A stretch of 64,000 bases of DNA from Streptococcus sp. NPS 308 (GCF_002355895.1 NZ_AP017652.1:529001-593000); one strand, 5' to 3'. Positions 24,011 to 34,487 are shown, counted from the first letter of the stretch. Numbers and translations: made by a program. Notes: a model not told the origin generated them from the sequence alone.

Positions 24011-24868
24011 ATGAATTTTCAACAATTATCCAATTTACAATACTGGACGAGTTTGTTTTCAAGTCCTTGGACGATAGTCATCAATCTGATTGATATTCTC
24101 ATTGTGACTTATATTTTATATCATTTTACCAAAGCGATTGCAGGGACCAAAATCATGATATTGGTGCGGGGAGTCTTGGTCTTTATTTTAGGTCAGATTC
24201 TGTCCAATATGATTGGTTTGACGACCATTTCCTGGTTGATCAATCAGATCATCACCTACGGGGTCATTGCAGCGGTAGTTATTTTTTCACCAGAGATTCG
24301 GACTGGTTTGGAACGATTGGGTCGGGCTACGGATTTCTTCTACAATGCTCCTATTAGTGCGGAAGAGCAAATGGTTCGTGCCTTTGTCAAATCAGTCGAG
24401 TACATGAGCCCGCGTAAGATTGGTGCTCTGGTTGCTGTTCAGCGAGTAAGAACCCTGCAGGAATATATCTCAACTGGGATTCCTCTAGATGCTAAGATTT
24501 CCTCTGAGTTATTGATTAATATCTTTATCCCTAATACTCCCTTACACGATGGTGCGGTCATTGTCAGAGAAGACCGGATTGCCGTAACTTCAGCCTACCT
24601 ACCCCTGACTGAAAATACAGGAATTTCCAAGGAGTTTGGAACACGTCATAGGGCGGCGATTGGTTTGTCAGAAGTATCGGATGCTCTTACCTTTGTGGTT
24701 TCAGAGGAAACAGGCGGAATCTCAATCACCTATAATGGAGTCTTTAAGCATGATTTGACCTTGGAAGAGTTTGAAGCTGAATTGAGAAGAATCCTGCTTC
24801 CAACATCAGAGGAAAAACAAGGTCTGAAAGAGCGTCTGCTAGGAGGATTGAAACATGAGAAAAAATAG
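24011..24868 (+). CDS. cdaA: Diadenylate cyclase CdaA (DacA)
   Basis: A 285-residue membrane enzyme that makes c-di-AMP from two ATP. Three N-terminal hydrophobic segments (about 15-35, 39-58 and 62-85) anchor a DAC domain with the catalytic DGA in PLHDGAVIV (about 177-185) and RHR in GTRHRAAIGLSE (about 208-219). ATG 24011 follows GGGAGGAGGCCAGGG; a TTG further upstream would swallow the binding site. It is coupled to cdaR and followed by glmM, the conserved c-di-AMP cluster. CdaR and GlmM modulate the cyclase in other Firmicutes. Confidence 0.95.
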   Translation: MNFQQLSNLQYWTSLFSSPWTIVINLIDILIVTYILYHFTKAIAGTKIMILVRGVLVFILGQILSNMIGLTTISWLINQIITYGVIAAVVIFSPEIRTGLERLGRATDFFYNAPISAEEQMVRAFVKSVEYMSPRKIGALVAVQRVRTLQEYISTGIPLDAKISSELLINIFIPNTPLHDGAVIVREDRIAVTSAYLPLTENTGISKEFGTRHRAAIGLSEVSDALTFVVSEETGGISITYNGVFKHDLTLEEFEAELRRILLPTSEEKQGLKERLLGGLKHEKK

Positions 24869-25652
24869 TCTTTATATCATTTCTTCCTTCTTTTTCGCCT
24901 GCATCCTCTTTATCTACGCGACTTCTACAAACTACCAGAATAGCAACAGTGCCAGACAAGTGCGGACAGAAACCTATACCAATACGGTTCTTAATGTCCC
25001 AATCGATATTCAGTATGACAGTGATCAGTACTTTATTAGTGGTTTTACATCTGAAGTGACCGTCTTTCTGACTGGGTCAAACAGAGTTGCTTTGGCGAGT
25101 GAGATGCAGGAAAGCACTCGGAAATTCAAGGTCAAAGCTGACTTAACCAATGTCAGTGTAGGAACCATCGAAGTTCCTCTAACCATTGAAAATTTACCGA
25201 GTGGTTTGACGGCTGTTGCAACTCCGCAAAAAATAACAGTGAAGGTTGGTAAAAAAGCAAAACGTGATAATGTAATTGTTGTGCCGGAGATTGACCCTAG
25301 CCAGATTGATTCTCGTGTCAAAATTGATACAGTCACTGTGTCTGATGAAAAAGTAACGGTTATTAGTGACGAGGAGACTCTCTCTAGAGTGGATCGAGTT
25401 ATTGCCATCTTGCCGACGAGTGAACGGATAACAGGTAACTACTCGGCCTCTGTTCCACTACAAGCAGTTGACAAAAATGGGAATGTCCTACCAAGCGTCA
25501 TTATGCCATTTGACACTACAATGAAAATTACAACCAAAACAGTATCGTCTAGCTCGAGTTCTTCGTCAATGACCTCGTCAACAGGGTCCTCGACTAGCAG
25601 CTCGTCTTCAACGAGTTCAGAAACAAAACCAGACTCGTCTAAACAAGAATAA
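24855..25652 (+). CDS. cdaR: YbbR domain protein, CdaA regulator CdaR
   Basis: A 265-residue protein with one N-terminal membrane helix (about 5-22) and extracellular YbbR repeats (about 40-225; for example VPIDIQYDSDQYFISGF and VPEIDPSQID). It ends in a Ser/Thr-rich low-complexity tail (about 231-258). YbbR proteins bind CdaA and alter c-di-AMP synthesis. It overlaps cdaA by 14 bases with AGGAGG before ATG. The tail may reach into the wall. Confidence 0.9.
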   Translation: MRKNSLYIISSFFFACILFIYATSTNYQNSNSARQVRTETYTNTVLNVPIDIQYDSDQYFISGFTSEVTVFLTGSNRVALASEMQESTRKFKVKADLTNVSVGTIEVPLTIENLPSGLTAVATPQKITVKVGKKAKRDNVIVVPEIDPSQIDSRVKIDTVTVSDEKVTVISDEETLSRVDRVIAILPTSERITGNYSASVPLQAVDKNGNVLPSVIMPFDTTMKITTKTVSSSSSSSSMTSSTGSSTSSSSSTSSETKPDSSKQE

Positions 25653-25682
25653 ATAAAAAAGTAGAAAAGGATGATTAACAAA

Positions 25683-27035
25683 ATGGGTAAATATTTTGGA
25701 ACCGATGGAGTCCGTGGAGAAGCAAACGTAGAACTGACGCCAGAATTAGCCTTTAAATTGGGACGTTTTGGTGGTTATGTTCTTAGCCAACATGAAACGG
25801 AAGCCCCTAAAGTCTTTGTAGGACGTGATACACGTATCTCAGGAGAAATGCTAGAATCTGCCTTGGTGGCAGGTCTTCTATCAGTAGGAATTCACGTCTA
25901 CAAACTCGGTGTTCTTGCAACACCAGCAGTAGCTTATTTGGTTAAAACTGAGGGAGCTAGTGCGGGTGTCATGATTTCCGCTAGTCACAACCCAGCCCTT
26001 GATAATGGAATTAAGTTCTTTGGTGGGGATGGCTTCAAACTTGATGACGAAAAAGAAGCAGAAATCGAAGCCTTGTTGGACGCTGCCGAAGACACACTTC
26101 CTCGTCCAAGTGCCGAAGGATTGGGAACCTTAGTGGACTATCCAGAAGGCTTACGTAAGTATGAAGGCTACCTTGTTTCAACTGGAGCGCCTCTCGAAGG
26201 GATGAAAGTGGCCTTGGATACAGCCAACGGTGCAGCAGCTACGAGTGCTCGTCAGATTTTTGCTGATTTAGGTGCTCAGTTAACAGTTATCGGTGAGACA
26301 CCAGATGGTCTGAATATCAACTTGAATGTGGGTTCTACACATCCAGAAGCTCTTCAAGAAGTGGTCAAAGAAAGCCAGTCAGCTATTGGTTTGGCCTTTG
26401 ACGGAGACAGTGACCGCTTGATTGCTGTTGATGAAAATAGTGACATCGTTGATGGTGATAAGATCATGTACATCATCGGGAAATATCTTTCTGAAAAAGG
26501 ACAGTTGGCTCAAAACACCATTGTGACAACGGTTATGTCTAACCTTGGCTTCCATAAGGCTTTGGATAGTGCTGGCATTAACAAAGCAGTCACTGCAGTT
26601 GGAGATCGCTATGTTGTCGAAGAAATGAGAAAATCAGGCTACAACCTAGGTGGTGAACAGTCTGGTCACGTTATCTTGATGGATTACAATACAACTGGTG
26701 ATGGTCAATTATCAGCTGTCCAATTGACCAAAATCATGAAAGAAACAGGTAAGAGTTTGTCTCAACTGGCATCAGAAGTGACGATTTACCCACAAAAACT
26801 GGTCAATATCCGAGTGGAAAATGCCATGAAAGAAAAAGCCATGGAAGTACCAGCTATCAAAGCAATCATCGAAAAGATGGAAGAAGAGATGGCAGGCAAC
26901 GGTCGTATCCTTGTCCGCCCAAGTGGAACAGAACCCCTCTTGCGTGTCATGGCAGAAGCACCAACAACAGAAGAAGTCAACTACTATGTAGATACGATTG
27001 CTGCTGTGGTTAAAGATGAAATCGGAATTGACTAA
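25683..27035 (+). CDS. glmM: Phosphoglucosamine mutase
   Basis: A 450-residue enzyme that converts glucosamine-6-P to glucosamine-1-P for UDP-GlcNAc and peptidoglycan. Catalytic phosphoserine lies in ISASHNP (Ser about 101), the metal loop is DGDSDR (about 240-245), the sugar-binding GEQSGH lies near 327-332, and phosphate-binding [11 protein letters not shown] near 411-421. ATG 25683 (MGKYFGTDG) is preferred over ATG 25671, which would leave no space after AAAAGG. It is the third gene of the cdaA cluster. Confidence 0.96.
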   Translation: MGKYFGTDGVRGEANVELTPELAFKLGRFGGYVLSQHETEAPKVFVGRDTRISGEMLESALVAGLLSVGIHVYKLGVLATPAVAYLVKTEGASAGVMISASHNPALDNGIKFFGGDGFKLDDEKEAEIEALLDAAEDTLPRPSAEGLGTLVDYPEGLRKYEGYLVSTGAPLEGMKVALDTANGAAATSARQIFADLGAQLTVIGETPDGLNINLNVGSTHPEALQEVVKESQSAIGLAFDGDSDRLIAVDENSDIVDGDKIMYIIGKYLSEKGQLAQNTIVTTVMSNLGFHKALDSAGINKAVTAVGDRYVVEEMRKSGYNLGGEQSGHVILMDYNTTGDGQLSAVQLTKIMKETGKSLSQLASEVTIYPQKLVNIRVENAMKEKAMEVPAIKAIIEKMEEEMAGNGRILVRPSGTEPLLRVMAEAPTTEEVNYYVDTIAAVVKDEIGID

Positions 27036-27067
27036 AGCCTAGAAAACTAGATGAAATGATAAAAATG

Positions 27068-27076
27068 TGGTACAAT
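27068..27076 (+). promoter_or_regulatory. Extended -10 promoter of the DUF1149 gene
   Basis: TGG-TACAAT at 33 bases before ATG. No clear -35. Confidence 0.55.
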
Positions 27077-27108
27077 TGCATAGTAAATTGTAGCAAAGGG
27101 AGAGAAAA

Positions 27109-27483
27109 ATGAATCTTAAAAGAGAACAAGAATTTGTTAGCCAGTATCACTTTGATGCTCGTAACTTTGAATGGGAAAATGAAAATGGCGCTCCTGAAAC
27201 CAAGGTAGACGTGAACTTTCAGTTACTCCAACACGACCAAGAAAACCAAGTAACTTCGCTAGTTGTTATCTTGAGTTTCATGATTGTCTTTGACAAATTT
27301 GTCATCAGCGGAACAATTTCCCAAGTGAACCATGTGGAAGGTCGTATTGTTAACGAACCAAGCGAATTTAACCAAGAAGAAGTTGAAACCTTGGCACGTC
27401 CATGCTTGAACATGCTCAACCGTTTGACGTATGAAGTAACAGAAATCGCCTTGGATCTTCCAGGGATCAATTTGGAGTTTTAG
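27109..27483 (+). CDS. DUF1149 protein
   Basis: A 124-residue cytoplasmic protein that I recognise as DUF1149 (a streptococcal and lactic acid bacterial family). The fold resembles SecB-like chaperones: long beta strands ([35 protein letters not shown]) and a C-terminal helix. Function is undetermined. GGGAGAGAAAA precedes ATG. It ends 2 bases before the DegV gene. Confidence 0.8.
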   Translation: MNLKREQEFVSQYHFDARNFEWENENGAPETKVDVNFQLLQHDQENQVTSLVVILSFMIVFDKFVISGTISQVNHVEGRIVNEPSEFNQEEVETLARPCLNMLNRLTYEVTEIALDLPGINLEF

Positions 27484-27485
27484 TC

Positions 27486-28334
27486 ATGAAATTAGCTGTC
27501 ATTACAGATTCTTCCGCCTATTTAGAGGAGAAGACGCTGCAAAGAGAGAATCTATTTATCTTGGATATTCCTGTCAATATTGATGGGGAAGAGTATGTCG
27601 AAGGTGTCAATCTGACTGCTGAGGAATTTTATCAAAAAATGGCTCAGTCTGCTGAATTGCCTAAGACCAGTCAACCAAGTATTGCTAAATTGGATGAGAT
27701 TCTAAGTTCCTTGAAAGAAGAGGGCTATACCCATGTCTTGGGACTCTTTCTTTCGTCAGGGATTTCAGGTTTTTATCAGAATATCCAATATATGTTAGAC
27801 GAGTATGAAGGTTTGACCATTGCCTTTCCTGATACCCATATCACAAGCTCCCCTCTAGGATTTATGGTAGAGAGTGCCTTTGAATGGGCAGAACAGGGTG
27901 ATGATTTTACTCAGATTCAGGAGAAATTGGCTATCCAAATCGCTGATAACTCAGCCTTTATCATAGTAGATGACCTTGATCACTTGGTTAAGGGAGGACG
28001 TCTATCAAATGGGGCTGCCATCCTAGGAAATCTTCTCAGTATCAAGCCCATTCTTTACTTCAATGACCAAGGTGTGATTGAAGTTTACGAAAAAGTTCGT
28101 ACAGAGAAAAAAGCAACCAAACGTTTGGTGGAAATCATCAAAGAGTTGACAAAAGATGGGGACTACCGTATTACAGTCATTCATGGGAATGCTCCTCAAA
28201 AGGCGGCAGATTTGCGCCAACTCTTGATTGAGAGTGGTGTGAATTCTGAGATTCCAATTGTCAGCTTTGGTAGTGTCATTGGGACCCACCTTGGAGAAGG
28301 CAGTATTGCCTTGAGCTATACGCCAGTTGTCTAG
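27486..28334 (+). CDS. DegV family fatty acid-binding protein
   Basis: A 282-residue two-domain protein. The N-terminal [10 protein letters not shown] (3-12), then SQPS and [11 protein letters not shown] (Ser near 93), and C-terminal [19 protein letters not shown] and [17 protein letters not shown] match DegV/FakB. FakB proteins carry fatty acids to the FakA kinase for phosphatidyl synthesis. Which fatty acid this paralogue would bind is unknown. Its start follows the DUF1149 stop by 2 bases. Confidence 0.9.
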   Translation: MKLAVITDSSAYLEEKTLQRENLFILDIPVNIDGEEYVEGVNLTAEEFYQKMAQSAELPKTSQPSIAKLDEILSSLKEEGYTHVLGLFLSSGISGFYQNIQYMLDEYEGLTIAFPDTHITSSPLGFMVESAFEWAEQGDDFTQIQEKLAIQIADNSAFIIVDDLDHLVKGGRLSNGAAILGNLLSIKPILYFNDQGVIEVYEKVRTEKKATKRLVEIIKELTKDGDYRITVIHGNAPQKAADLRQLLIESGVNSEIPIVSFGSVIGTHLGEGSIALSYTPVV

Positions 28335-28356
28335 AATGCTCTGGGCAGCTAACGTC

Positions 28357-28481
28357 CTTTGTATCTTGATAATTGAACACGCCTGGAACACTGTGTGAAA
28401 AAGATAGTTCTGATCAAGGAGTAGACACTCCTTGATCAGAACTCCTATTTTCACTTTGTGTTCTTGCAGACTTTGTATCTT
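28357..28481. repeat. Long palindrome bounded by an 11-base direct repeat
   Basis: A perfect 16-bp inverted repeat, GTTCTGATCAAGGAGT (28407-28422) / ACTCCTTGATCAGAAC (28427-28442) with a 4-base loop. Outer pairings (GTGAAAA / TTTTCAC, GAACAC / GTGTTC) extend it. CTTTGTATCTT occurs at both ends (28357-28367 and 28471-28481). There is no T-tract. It could be a miniature mobile element or a regulatory RNA fold before dapB. Confidence 0.65.
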
Positions 28482-28495
28482 AGACAGGAGTAGAG

Positions 28496-29263
28496 ATGAG
28501 TATTCGAGTAATTATTGCCGGTTTTAAGGGAAAGATGGGCCAGGCTGCTTGTCAGATGGTCTTGGCTGATCTAGACTTGGACTTGGTCGCAGTTTTGGAT
28601 CCGTTTGAGTCTGAGTCAGAGTGGCAGGGAATTCCTGTCTTCAATGATAAGGTTGACTTGGTTGGGTTTGAAGCGGATGTCTGGGTGGATTTCACCACAC
28701 CAGCTGTTGCCTACGAAAATACACGCTTTGCTCTTGAAAATGGCTTTGCTCCTGTCGTAGGAACAACCGGTTTCACTAGTGAAGAAATTACAGAACTAAA
28801 AGAATTTTCCCGTAAGCAAAATATGGGTGGCTTGATTGCCCCTAACTTTGCCTTGGGAGCTGTCTTACTTATGCAATTTGCGTCCCAGGCTGCCAAATAT
28901 TTCCCAAATGTGGAGATTATCGAGCTCCATCATGACAAGAAAAAAGATGCTCCGAGTGGAACAGCCATCAAAACAGCTGAGTTGATGGCTGAAGTTCGGG
29001 AGTCTATCCAGCAAGGTGCGCCCGATGAGGAGGAATTGATTGCGGGTGCACGTGGTGCTAATTTTGATGGCATGCGAATCCACTCAGTCCGTCTACCAGG
29101 ATTGGTAGCCCATCAGGAAGTCATCTTCGGCAATCAGGGAGAGGGATTGACACTCCGTCATGACTCCTATGATCGCAGCTCCTTCATGACAGGGGTCAAT
29201 TTGGGAATCAAAGAAGTTGTCAAGCGTCATGAGCTTGTTTATGGATTAGAACACTTATTATGA
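28496..29263 (+). CDS. dapB: 4-hydroxy-tetrahydrodipicolinate reductase
   Basis: A 255-residue enzyme of lysine synthesis. NAD(P)-binding [10 protein letters not shown] (9-18), VDFTTP (about 64-69), GTTGF (about 89-93) and catalytic [15 protein letters not shown] (about 143-157, His and Lys) are visible. Its product pathway supplies the lysine used by MurE. AGGAGTAGAG precedes ATG. It overlaps cca by 4 bases. Confidence 0.96.
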   Translation: MSIRVIIAGFKGKMGQAACQMVLADLDLDLVAVLDPFESESEWQGIPVFNDKVDLVGFEADVWVDFTTPAVAYENTRFALENGFAPVVGTTGFTSEEITELKEFSRKQNMGGLIAPNFALGAVLLMQFASQAAKYFPNVEIIELHHDKKKDAPSGTAIKTAELMAEVRESIQQGAPDEEELIAGARGANFDGMRIHSVRLPGLVAHQEVIFGNQGEGLTLRHDSYDRSSFMTGVNLGIKEVVKRHELVYGLEHLL

Positions 29264-30459
29264 GATTAACACAAATGCCTTCTGAATTTCAGAAGGCTTT
29301 ACCAGTATTAGAAAAAATTAAAGAAGCAGGTTTTGAAGCCTATTTTGTTGGAGGCTCTGTCAGAGATGCCATTCTCCATCGTCCCATCCATGATGTGGAT
29401 ATTGCGACTTCATCCTATCCAGAGGAAACCAAGCAGATTTTTCCGCGAACAGCTGATATCGGAATCGAGCACGGAACTGTCTTGGTTTTAGATGGTGACG
29501 AGGAGTATGAGGTAACCACCTTTCGGACAGAGGATGTCTATGTAGACTATCGCAGACCCAGTGCAGTTTCCTTTGTGCGCTCGCTAGAAGAGGACCTCAA
29601 GCGCCGTGATTTCACAGTTAATGCCTTTGCTTTGGATGAGACAGGCGAAATCATCGATTTGTTCCATGGTCTCAAAGATCTGGAAAATCAAGTCTTGCGA
29701 GCTGTCGGTATAGCCAGTGAGCGCTTCAATGAAGATGCTTTGCGTATCATGCGTGGTTTTCGTTTTCAGGCCAGTCTTGGTTTTGAACTTGAGCGAGAAA
29801 CATTTGAAGCCATGAAATCCTTGACTCCGCTCTTGGAGAAAATCTCTGTGGAGCGTACCTTTGTTGAATTTGACAAACTCTTGCTTGCACCTTTTTGGCG
29901 TGTTGGCTTGTTTTCCATGATTGAGAGTCAAGCTTATGATTACCTCCCTGATATGGCAGATAGTCGAGAAAAGCTCCAAAAATTGTTTGATTTAGAGGCG
30001 AATTTCACCTTTGAGTCTTCTGAACAAGCCTGGGCGGCTCTCTTGTGGGTACTGGAAATTGAGGATGCTCAACCATTTTTGAAGCATTGGAAGACCTCAC
30101 GCCAATTTACAAAGCAAGTACAGGATTTGCTGACTATTTTGGCTTTGCGTGAAAAGGGAGAATTGAGCAAGCGTGATTGTTACCGCTTTGACTTGGATTC
30201 CCTTTTACAAGCTGAACGTCTTCGTCAAGCCCAAGGAAAAGAGGTCAACCCCCAACTTATCACAGAAACTTACCAGAGTTTGACTATTCATGACAAGAAA
30301 GAAATCCAGATTAACGGTGGTATTTTAATCAAGGAATATGGTTACCAGCCAGGTCCAGATTTGGGAGATATTTTAACTGAGATTGAGTTTGCCATTGTCG
30401 ATGGTGACTTGGAGAATGACCGTGATGCCATTCATACTTACCTGAGGGAGAAAAAATGA
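29260..30459 (+). CDS. cca: CCA-adding tRNA nucleotidyltransferase
   Basis: A 399-residue class II enzyme that builds or repairs the tRNA 3' CCA end. Nucleotidyl transferase motif [11 protein letters not shown] (28-38) with HDVDIATS (about 45-52), RRDFTVNA (about 110-117) and template-recognising [12 protein letters not shown] (about 155-166) are visible. The length fits a full CCA enzyme rather than a split A- or CC-adding form. It overlaps dapB and the downstream ABC-F gene by 4 bases each. Confidence 0.95.
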   Translation: MRLTQMPSEFQKALPVLEKIKEAGFEAYFVGGSVRDAILHRPIHDVDIATSSYPEETKQIFPRTADIGIEHGTVLVLDGDEEYEVTTFRTEDVYVDYRRPSAVSFVRSLEEDLKRRDFTVNAFALDETGEIIDLFHGLKDLENQVLRAVGIASERFNEDALRIMRGFRFQASLGFELERETFEAMKSLTPLLEKISVERTFVEFDKLLLAPFWRVGLFSMIESQAYDYLPDMADSREKLQKLFDLEANFTFESSEQAWAALLWVLEIEDAQPFLKHWKTSRQFTKQVQDLLTILALREKGELSKRDCYRFDLDSLLQAERLRQAQGKEVNPQLITETYQSLTIHDKKEIQINGGILIKEYGYQPGPDLGDILTEIEFAIVDGDLENDRDAIHTYLREKK

Positions 30460-32324
30460 GTGATTTTATCGTTGAAAAACTAAGTAAATCCGTCGGTGAC
30501 AAGACCGTTTTTAAGGATATTTCCTTTATCATCCATGATTTGGATAGAATCGGTCTCATTGGTGTCAATGGCACGGGTAAGACCACCCTTTTAGATGTTT
30601 TATCAGGTGTTTCAGGCTTTGATGGGGATGTCAGTCCTTTTTCAGCTAAAAATGATTACCAGATTGGCTACTTGACTCAGGATCCAGATTTTGATGATAG
30701 CAAGACAGTCTTGGATACGGTTCTATCCAGCGACCTCAAGGAAATCCAGTTGATTCGTGAGTATGAGTTAATCATGCTCAACTACAGTGAGGACAAGCAG
30801 GCTCGTTTGGAACAGGTCATGGCAGAGATGGATTCTCTCCAAGCCTGGGAAATCGAAAGTCAGGTCAAGACGGTCCTCAGTAAGCTAGGTATTCAGGACT
30901 TGTCGACTCCAGTTGGTGAATTGTCAGGTGGTCTAAGAAGACGGGTTCAGTTGGCGCAAGTTCTCCTAGGAAACCACGACCTCTTGCTTCTGGACGAGCC
31001 AACCAACCACCTGGACATTGCGACCATTGAGTGGCTGACTCTTTTTTTGAAAAATTCCAAGAAGACCGTTCTCTTTATCACCCACGATCGTTATTTCCTA
31101 GATGCACTATCAACGCGGATTTTCGAGTTGGACCGAGCAGGCTTGACCGAGTATCAGGGAAATTACCAGGACTATGTCCGCCTCAAGGCCGAACAGGATG
31201 AACGCGATGCCGCTCTCCTTCATAAAAAAGAACAACTCTACAAACAAGAACTGGCCTGGATGCGCAGACAACCGCAAGCGCGTGCGACCAAGCAACAGGC
31301 TCGGATCAATCGTTTCCACGACTTGAAAAAGGAAGTTTCAGATAATAGTAGTGAAACAGATTTAACCATGAACTTTGAGACCAGTCGAATTGGAAAGAAG
31401 GTCATCGAGTTTAAAGATGTTTCCTTCGCCTATGAGAACAAGCCTATTTTGAAAGATTTTAACCTTTTGGTGCAAGCCAAAGACCGTATCGGTATCGTTG
31501 GGGACAACGGTGTTGGAAAGTCAACCCTGCTTAACCTCATCGCAGGAAGTCTTGAGCCGACAGCAGGGCAAGTTGTGATTGGGGAGACCGTTCGTATCGC
31601 CTATTTCTCTCAACAAATCGAAGGCTTAGATGAAAGCAAACGGGTCATCAATTACCTGCAGGAAGTAGCAGAAGAGGTCAAGACTAGCGGTGGTTCTACA
31701 ACTTCCATCGCTGAGTTGCTAGAGCAATTCCTCTTTCCACGTTCGACGCATGGAACCTTGATTGAGAAATTGTCTGGTGGCGAGAAAAAACGTCTTTATC
31801 TCCTCAAATTGCTCTTGGAGAAACCAAATGTTCTCCTCTTGGACGAGCCGACCAATGATTTGGATATTGCGACCTTGACAGTCTTGGAAAATTTCTTGCA
31901 GGGCTTTTCAGGTCCTGTCTTGACAGTTAGTCACGACCGTTATTTCTTGGATAAGGTAGCGACTAAGATTCTCGCTTTTGGGGATGGTAAGATTCGTCCT
32001 TTCTTTGGCCATTACACTGATTACCTTGACGAAAAAGCTTTTGAAGCAGAAACAGCAAGTCAAGTTCAAAAGGTCGAAAAAGAGAAAGTGGTCAAGGTCC
32101 GTGAAGACAAAAAACGCATGACCTACCAAGAAAAGCAGGAGTGGGCAAGCATTGAAGGCGATATTGAAGCCTTAGAAAATCGCATCGCTGCTATTGAAGA
32201 GGAGATGCAGGCAAATGGCTCCGATTTTGGTAAACTGGCTACTCTCCAAAAAGAGCTAGACGAGAAAAACGAAGAACTTCTTGAAAAATACGAACGCTAT
32301 GAATACCTAAGTGAGTTAGCATGA
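30456..32324 (+). CDS. uup: ABC-F family ATPase, Uup-like
   Basis: A 622-residue soluble protein with two ATPase domains and no membrane segments. Domain 1: GVNGTGKT (about 36-43), [19 protein letters not shown]. Domain 2: GDNGVGKST (about 348-356), [19 protein letters not shown]. The linker (about 245-305) is charged and helical. A C-terminal coiled coil (about 545-620) is typical of Uup. ABC-F proteins act on ribosomes, and Uup-like members also on branched DNA. It overlaps cca by 4 bases. Confidence 0.9.
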   Translation: MSDFIVEKLSKSVGDKTVFKDISFIIHDLDRIGLIGVNGTGKTTLLDVLSGVSGFDGDVSPFSAKNDYQIGYLTQDPDFDDSKTVLDTVLSSDLKEIQLIREYELIMLNYSEDKQARLEQVMAEMDSLQAWEIESQVKTVLSKLGIQDLSTPVGELSGGLRRRVQLAQVLLGNHDLLLLDEPTNHLDIATIEWLTLFLKNSKKTVLFITHDRYFLDALSTRIFELDRAGLTEYQGNYQDYVRLKAEQDERDAALLHKKEQLYKQELAWMRRQPQARATKQQARINRFHDLKKEVSDNSSETDLTMNFETSRIGKKVIEFKDVSFAYENKPILKDFNLLVQAKDRIGIVGDNGVGKSTLLNLIAGSLEPTAGQVVIGETVRIAYFSQQIEGLDESKRVINYLQEVAEEVKTSGGSTTSIAELLEQFLFPRSTHGTLIEKLSGGEKKRLYLLKLLLEKPNVLLLDEPTNDLDIATLTVLENFLQGFSGPVLTVSHDRYFLDKVATKILAFGDGKIRPFFGHYTDYLDEKAFEAETASQVQKVEKEKVVKVREDKKRMTYQEKQEWASIEGDIEALENRIAAIEEEMQANGSDFGKLATLQKELDEKNEELLEKYERYEYLSELA

Positions 32325-32926
32325 TGGAAGAAAAAATCATTAAACGTAGTCCCAAGAAAATCATTTGGAATGCCTTGTTTGGCCTAGCTTCGGTGCTTTT
32401 CTTCTTATTACCTCTCTATTATCTCCATTCGTATTCGGAAAAGGGGACGGGACTTCATACGATAAGTCTTTTGTTAATGCTGCTTGTACTTTTTTGCGCT
32501 GGAGTAGTCATTTATCAGACATACAGACTGTTAAGTTCCGATAAGGAATATTTGAGATGTACAGTTAAGGGGTTTTACTACAAACCGAATCCAAAGAAAC
32601 CCAGTCATTTCTACGCTTGGGCTGATGTAGAGGAATTTTCCTTCTCTCGGATTCGAGGGAAGTATAGGGATTCCTACCGGATTGAAGTTGATTTTAAAAA
32701 CAAGGAAAATGCGAAATCCCAATCACCTCTAGCCCTACTTAAGAAAATGTGTTTCCCTTTTCATCCGTCAGCAGATTTGATCATCCCTATCTTTCTACTA
32801 GATGTAGGTCTTCCTGAAAGGGTATACGAGACCATGAAGTACTATGAAAGAGAATGGCGTATCGAACAAAATCGTCAAGCAAGAAAACAGACAAAACAAG
32901 CTTCGAAAACCAGATCTTCCAAATAG
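32321..32926 (+). CDS. Membrane protein of unknown function with basic tail
   Basis: A 201-residue protein with two adjacent membrane helices (about 16-35 and 44-66), then a soluble domain of about 110 residues (KEYLRCTVKGFYYKPNPKKP...DVEEFSFSRIRGKYRDSYRIEVDF). It ends in a Lys/Arg/Gln-rich tail (about 177-201). I recognise no family. Its ATG overlaps the ABC-F stop by 4 bases, so it is the last gene of the dapB-cca-uup operon. Confidence 0.72.
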   Translation: MMEEKIIKRSPKKIIWNALFGLASVLFFLLPLYYLHSYSEKGTGLHTISLLLMLLVLFCAGVVIYQTYRLLSSDKEYLRCTVKGFYYKPNPKKPSHFYAWADVEEFSFSRIRGKYRDSYRIEVDFKNKENAKSQSPLALLKKMCFPFHPSADLIIPIFLLDVGLPERVYETMKYYEREWRIEQNRQARKQTKQASKTRSSK

Positions 32927-32959
32927 CTATAAGCCCGTTTAGTTTAAAGAAAATCAATC

Positions 32960-32990
32960 AAAAAAGGCCCTATCCACTGGATAGGGTCAT
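32960..32990 (-). terminator. Terminator of mntE, overlapping its stop codon
   Basis: GGCCCTATCC (32966-32975) pairs with GGATAGGGTC (32979-32988), one wobble and a 3-base loop. The minus strand continues into six Ts. The mntE TGA lies at 32989-32987 in the hairpin. On the plus strand it may also stop the uup operon. Confidence 0.82.
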
Positions 32991-34180
32991 TGTTTGTCTT
33001 CTTTTTTAGTTTCCTGGTGGAAAATATTTTGCCAAGTCTCATGGTGACGCCATATACTAGTGTGGACGATGCCATCTAGCTCATAGCAAATGAGTTTGGT
33101 TTTTTGACTAATGGAAGTAATCTGAATGTCCTTGATTGTAGTAGGTAGTTCTTTTGCAACTTTATAAGCGCCCTTGTCCATCTGCTCTCCATCTTGACGG
33201 ATATAGAGAAAGTCCTCAGCAAGGAGTTCTTCTAATTGATTTCCTTGGTCAATCAATTGCTCGCGCATGAGTAGTTTTTTATAGACATTGTCCAAAATTT
33301 CGTCCTCAGGTATGGGAGCTGGCTCGATATGAACATCGGTATCAAAGACTCCAAAACGCTCTTCTAGCATGGATTCGACCTGGTCTGCGATCTCATGACT
33401 TTCATAGACTGATAGGTCGGGATTCATCTCCAGCGTGATATCAAGGTAGATATTGCTACCGTAGGTACGCCCCCTTTGGGACTTGACCTTACTAATCTTT
33501 GGAATCTCCATGATGGCCTTTTGGTAGTCCTCCAGCAGACGGTCATCAAAACCATCTGAAAGACTGAAGGAAGACTCGATAAAGATATCATAGGCTGTCT
33601 TTAAGATAAAGAAAGTGATGATGATAGCGACCAGTTTATCCACGATTGGATAATTGAAACTGCTGGCTAGGATGGCAATGGAAGTCCCAAGTGAGGTAAC
33701 AGCATCGGAAAGATTGTCCTTGGCGGCAGCCTTGAGGGCCTTGGACTTGGATTTTTTACTGAGGCGGGTATTATAGAGATAAACGGCGAACATGACCGCC
33801 GCAGAGACGACTCCGAGAGTTGCACCCAGAGGGTCGATAACTGTCTGTTCCCGACTGAGAATTTTTTGAATGGTGTCCCGAAGAACATCAAAGCCAACGT
33901 AGAACATGATGATGGAAGTAATCAAACTAGCCAAATCTTCAATCTTCCAGTGACCGAAACGATGATCACGGTCTGCAGGCTGGCGTGCCATACGAATACC
34001 GATCAGAAGAGCAACATTTCCGATAATATCGGATACGTTGTTGAAACCATCCGCTACCAAACTGGAAGAATGCAGGAGGTGACCAGTTGCCAATTTTGCT
34101 GCAGACAAGAGGAGGTAGGTCGAAATGCTGATAATGGCACCACGTTCCGCCAACTTGAGATTTGATATGGATTGATTCAT
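32987..34180 (-). CDS. mntE: Cation diffusion facilitator, manganese exporter MntE
   Basis: A 397-residue CDF protein. Six hydrophobic segments fall within residues 15-205. The metal-site residues appear in SLVADGFNNVSDI (about 40-52, with the NxxxD variant typical of Mn transporters) and in AAAKDNLSDAVTSLG (about 151-165). A cytoplasmic C-terminal domain follows (about 215-390; SNIYLDITLEMN). Position and neighbours match MntE of pneumococcus, which exports Mn(II). AAAGGAAG precedes ATG. It is divergent from the riboswitch-controlled mgtA, so both genes serve metal export. Confidence 0.9.
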   Translation of the reverse strand: MNQSISNLKLAERGAIISISTYLLLSAAKLATGHLLHSSSLVADGFNNVSDIIGNVALLIGIRMARQPADRDHRFGHWKIEDLASLITSIIMFYVGFDVLRDTIQKILSREQTVIDPLGATLGVVSAAVMFAVYLYNTRLSKKSKSKALKAAAKDNLSDAVTSLGTSIAILASSFNYPIVDKLVAIIITFFILKTAYDIFIESSFSLSDGFDDRLLEDYQKAIMEIPKISKVKSQRGRTYGSNIYLDITLEMNPDLSVYESHEIADQVESMLEERFGVFDTDVHIEPAPIPEDEILDNVYKKLLMREQLIDQGNQLEELLAEDFLYIRQDGEQMDKGAYKVAKELPTTIKDIQITSISQKTKLICYELDGIVHTSIWRHHETWQNIFHQETKKEDKQ

Positions 34181-34214
34181 CGGACTTCCTTTCTAGTGCT
34201 GAGATTCTGTTTTC

Positions 34215-34243
34215 ATTATACTGGTTTTCATGGGAAAATTCAA
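34215..34243 (-). promoter_or_regulatory. Promoter of mntE
   Basis: Minus strand TTGAAT (34243-34238), 17-base spacer, perfect TATAAT (34220-34215). Confidence 0.82.
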
Positions 34244-34273
34244 ATTTAGTCTTGTTTCATCGGATTTAAACCC

Positions 34274-34301
34274 TTGAAAATTGTTCAAATTTTGATATAA
34301 T
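34274..34301 (+). promoter_or_regulatory. Promoter of the mgtA riboswitch
   Basis: TTGAAA (34274-34279), 16-base spacer, extended -10 TGA-TATAAT (34293-34301). Transcription would begin near the start of the riboswitch. Confidence 0.82.
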
Positions 34302-34307
34302 AGTACT

Positions 34308-34431
34308 ACTCAAGGGAGTAGCTGGCAGAAACCTGTGATAGTGTCGTCATTCCGAATTTTATACTGCAAAGTATTCTTTCCGGCGCTATCTTAAACAGCG
34401 AGACTTGTTATGATTAACAGGTCTCTTTTTG
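34308..34431 (+). ncRNA. yybP-ykoY manganese riboswitch with terminator platform
   Basis: The leader shows the yybP-ykoY core: AAGGGAGTAGC (34312-34322), GTCGTCATTCCG (34343-34354), CCGGCGC (34380-34386) and CAGCGAGAC (34396-34404). GAGACTTGTT (34400-34409) then pairs with AACAGGTCTC (34416-34425), followed by five Ts, an intrinsic terminator overlapping the aptamer's 3' strand. The family senses Mn2+ and turns on efflux genes; in Streptococcus it is known upstream of mgtA. Metal binding should disrupt the terminator. Confidence 0.88.
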
Positions 34432-34487
34432 TTTGTCATAAAACCAAAAGAGAGCTTGTTTTGCACACAAAGTCAAGGAGGAGACAT

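Noticed and set aside
34410-34487. Longer N-terminus for MgtA
   Set aside because: It begins inside the riboswitch terminator loop; ATG 34488 has a strong ribosome binding site and matches the usual protein start.
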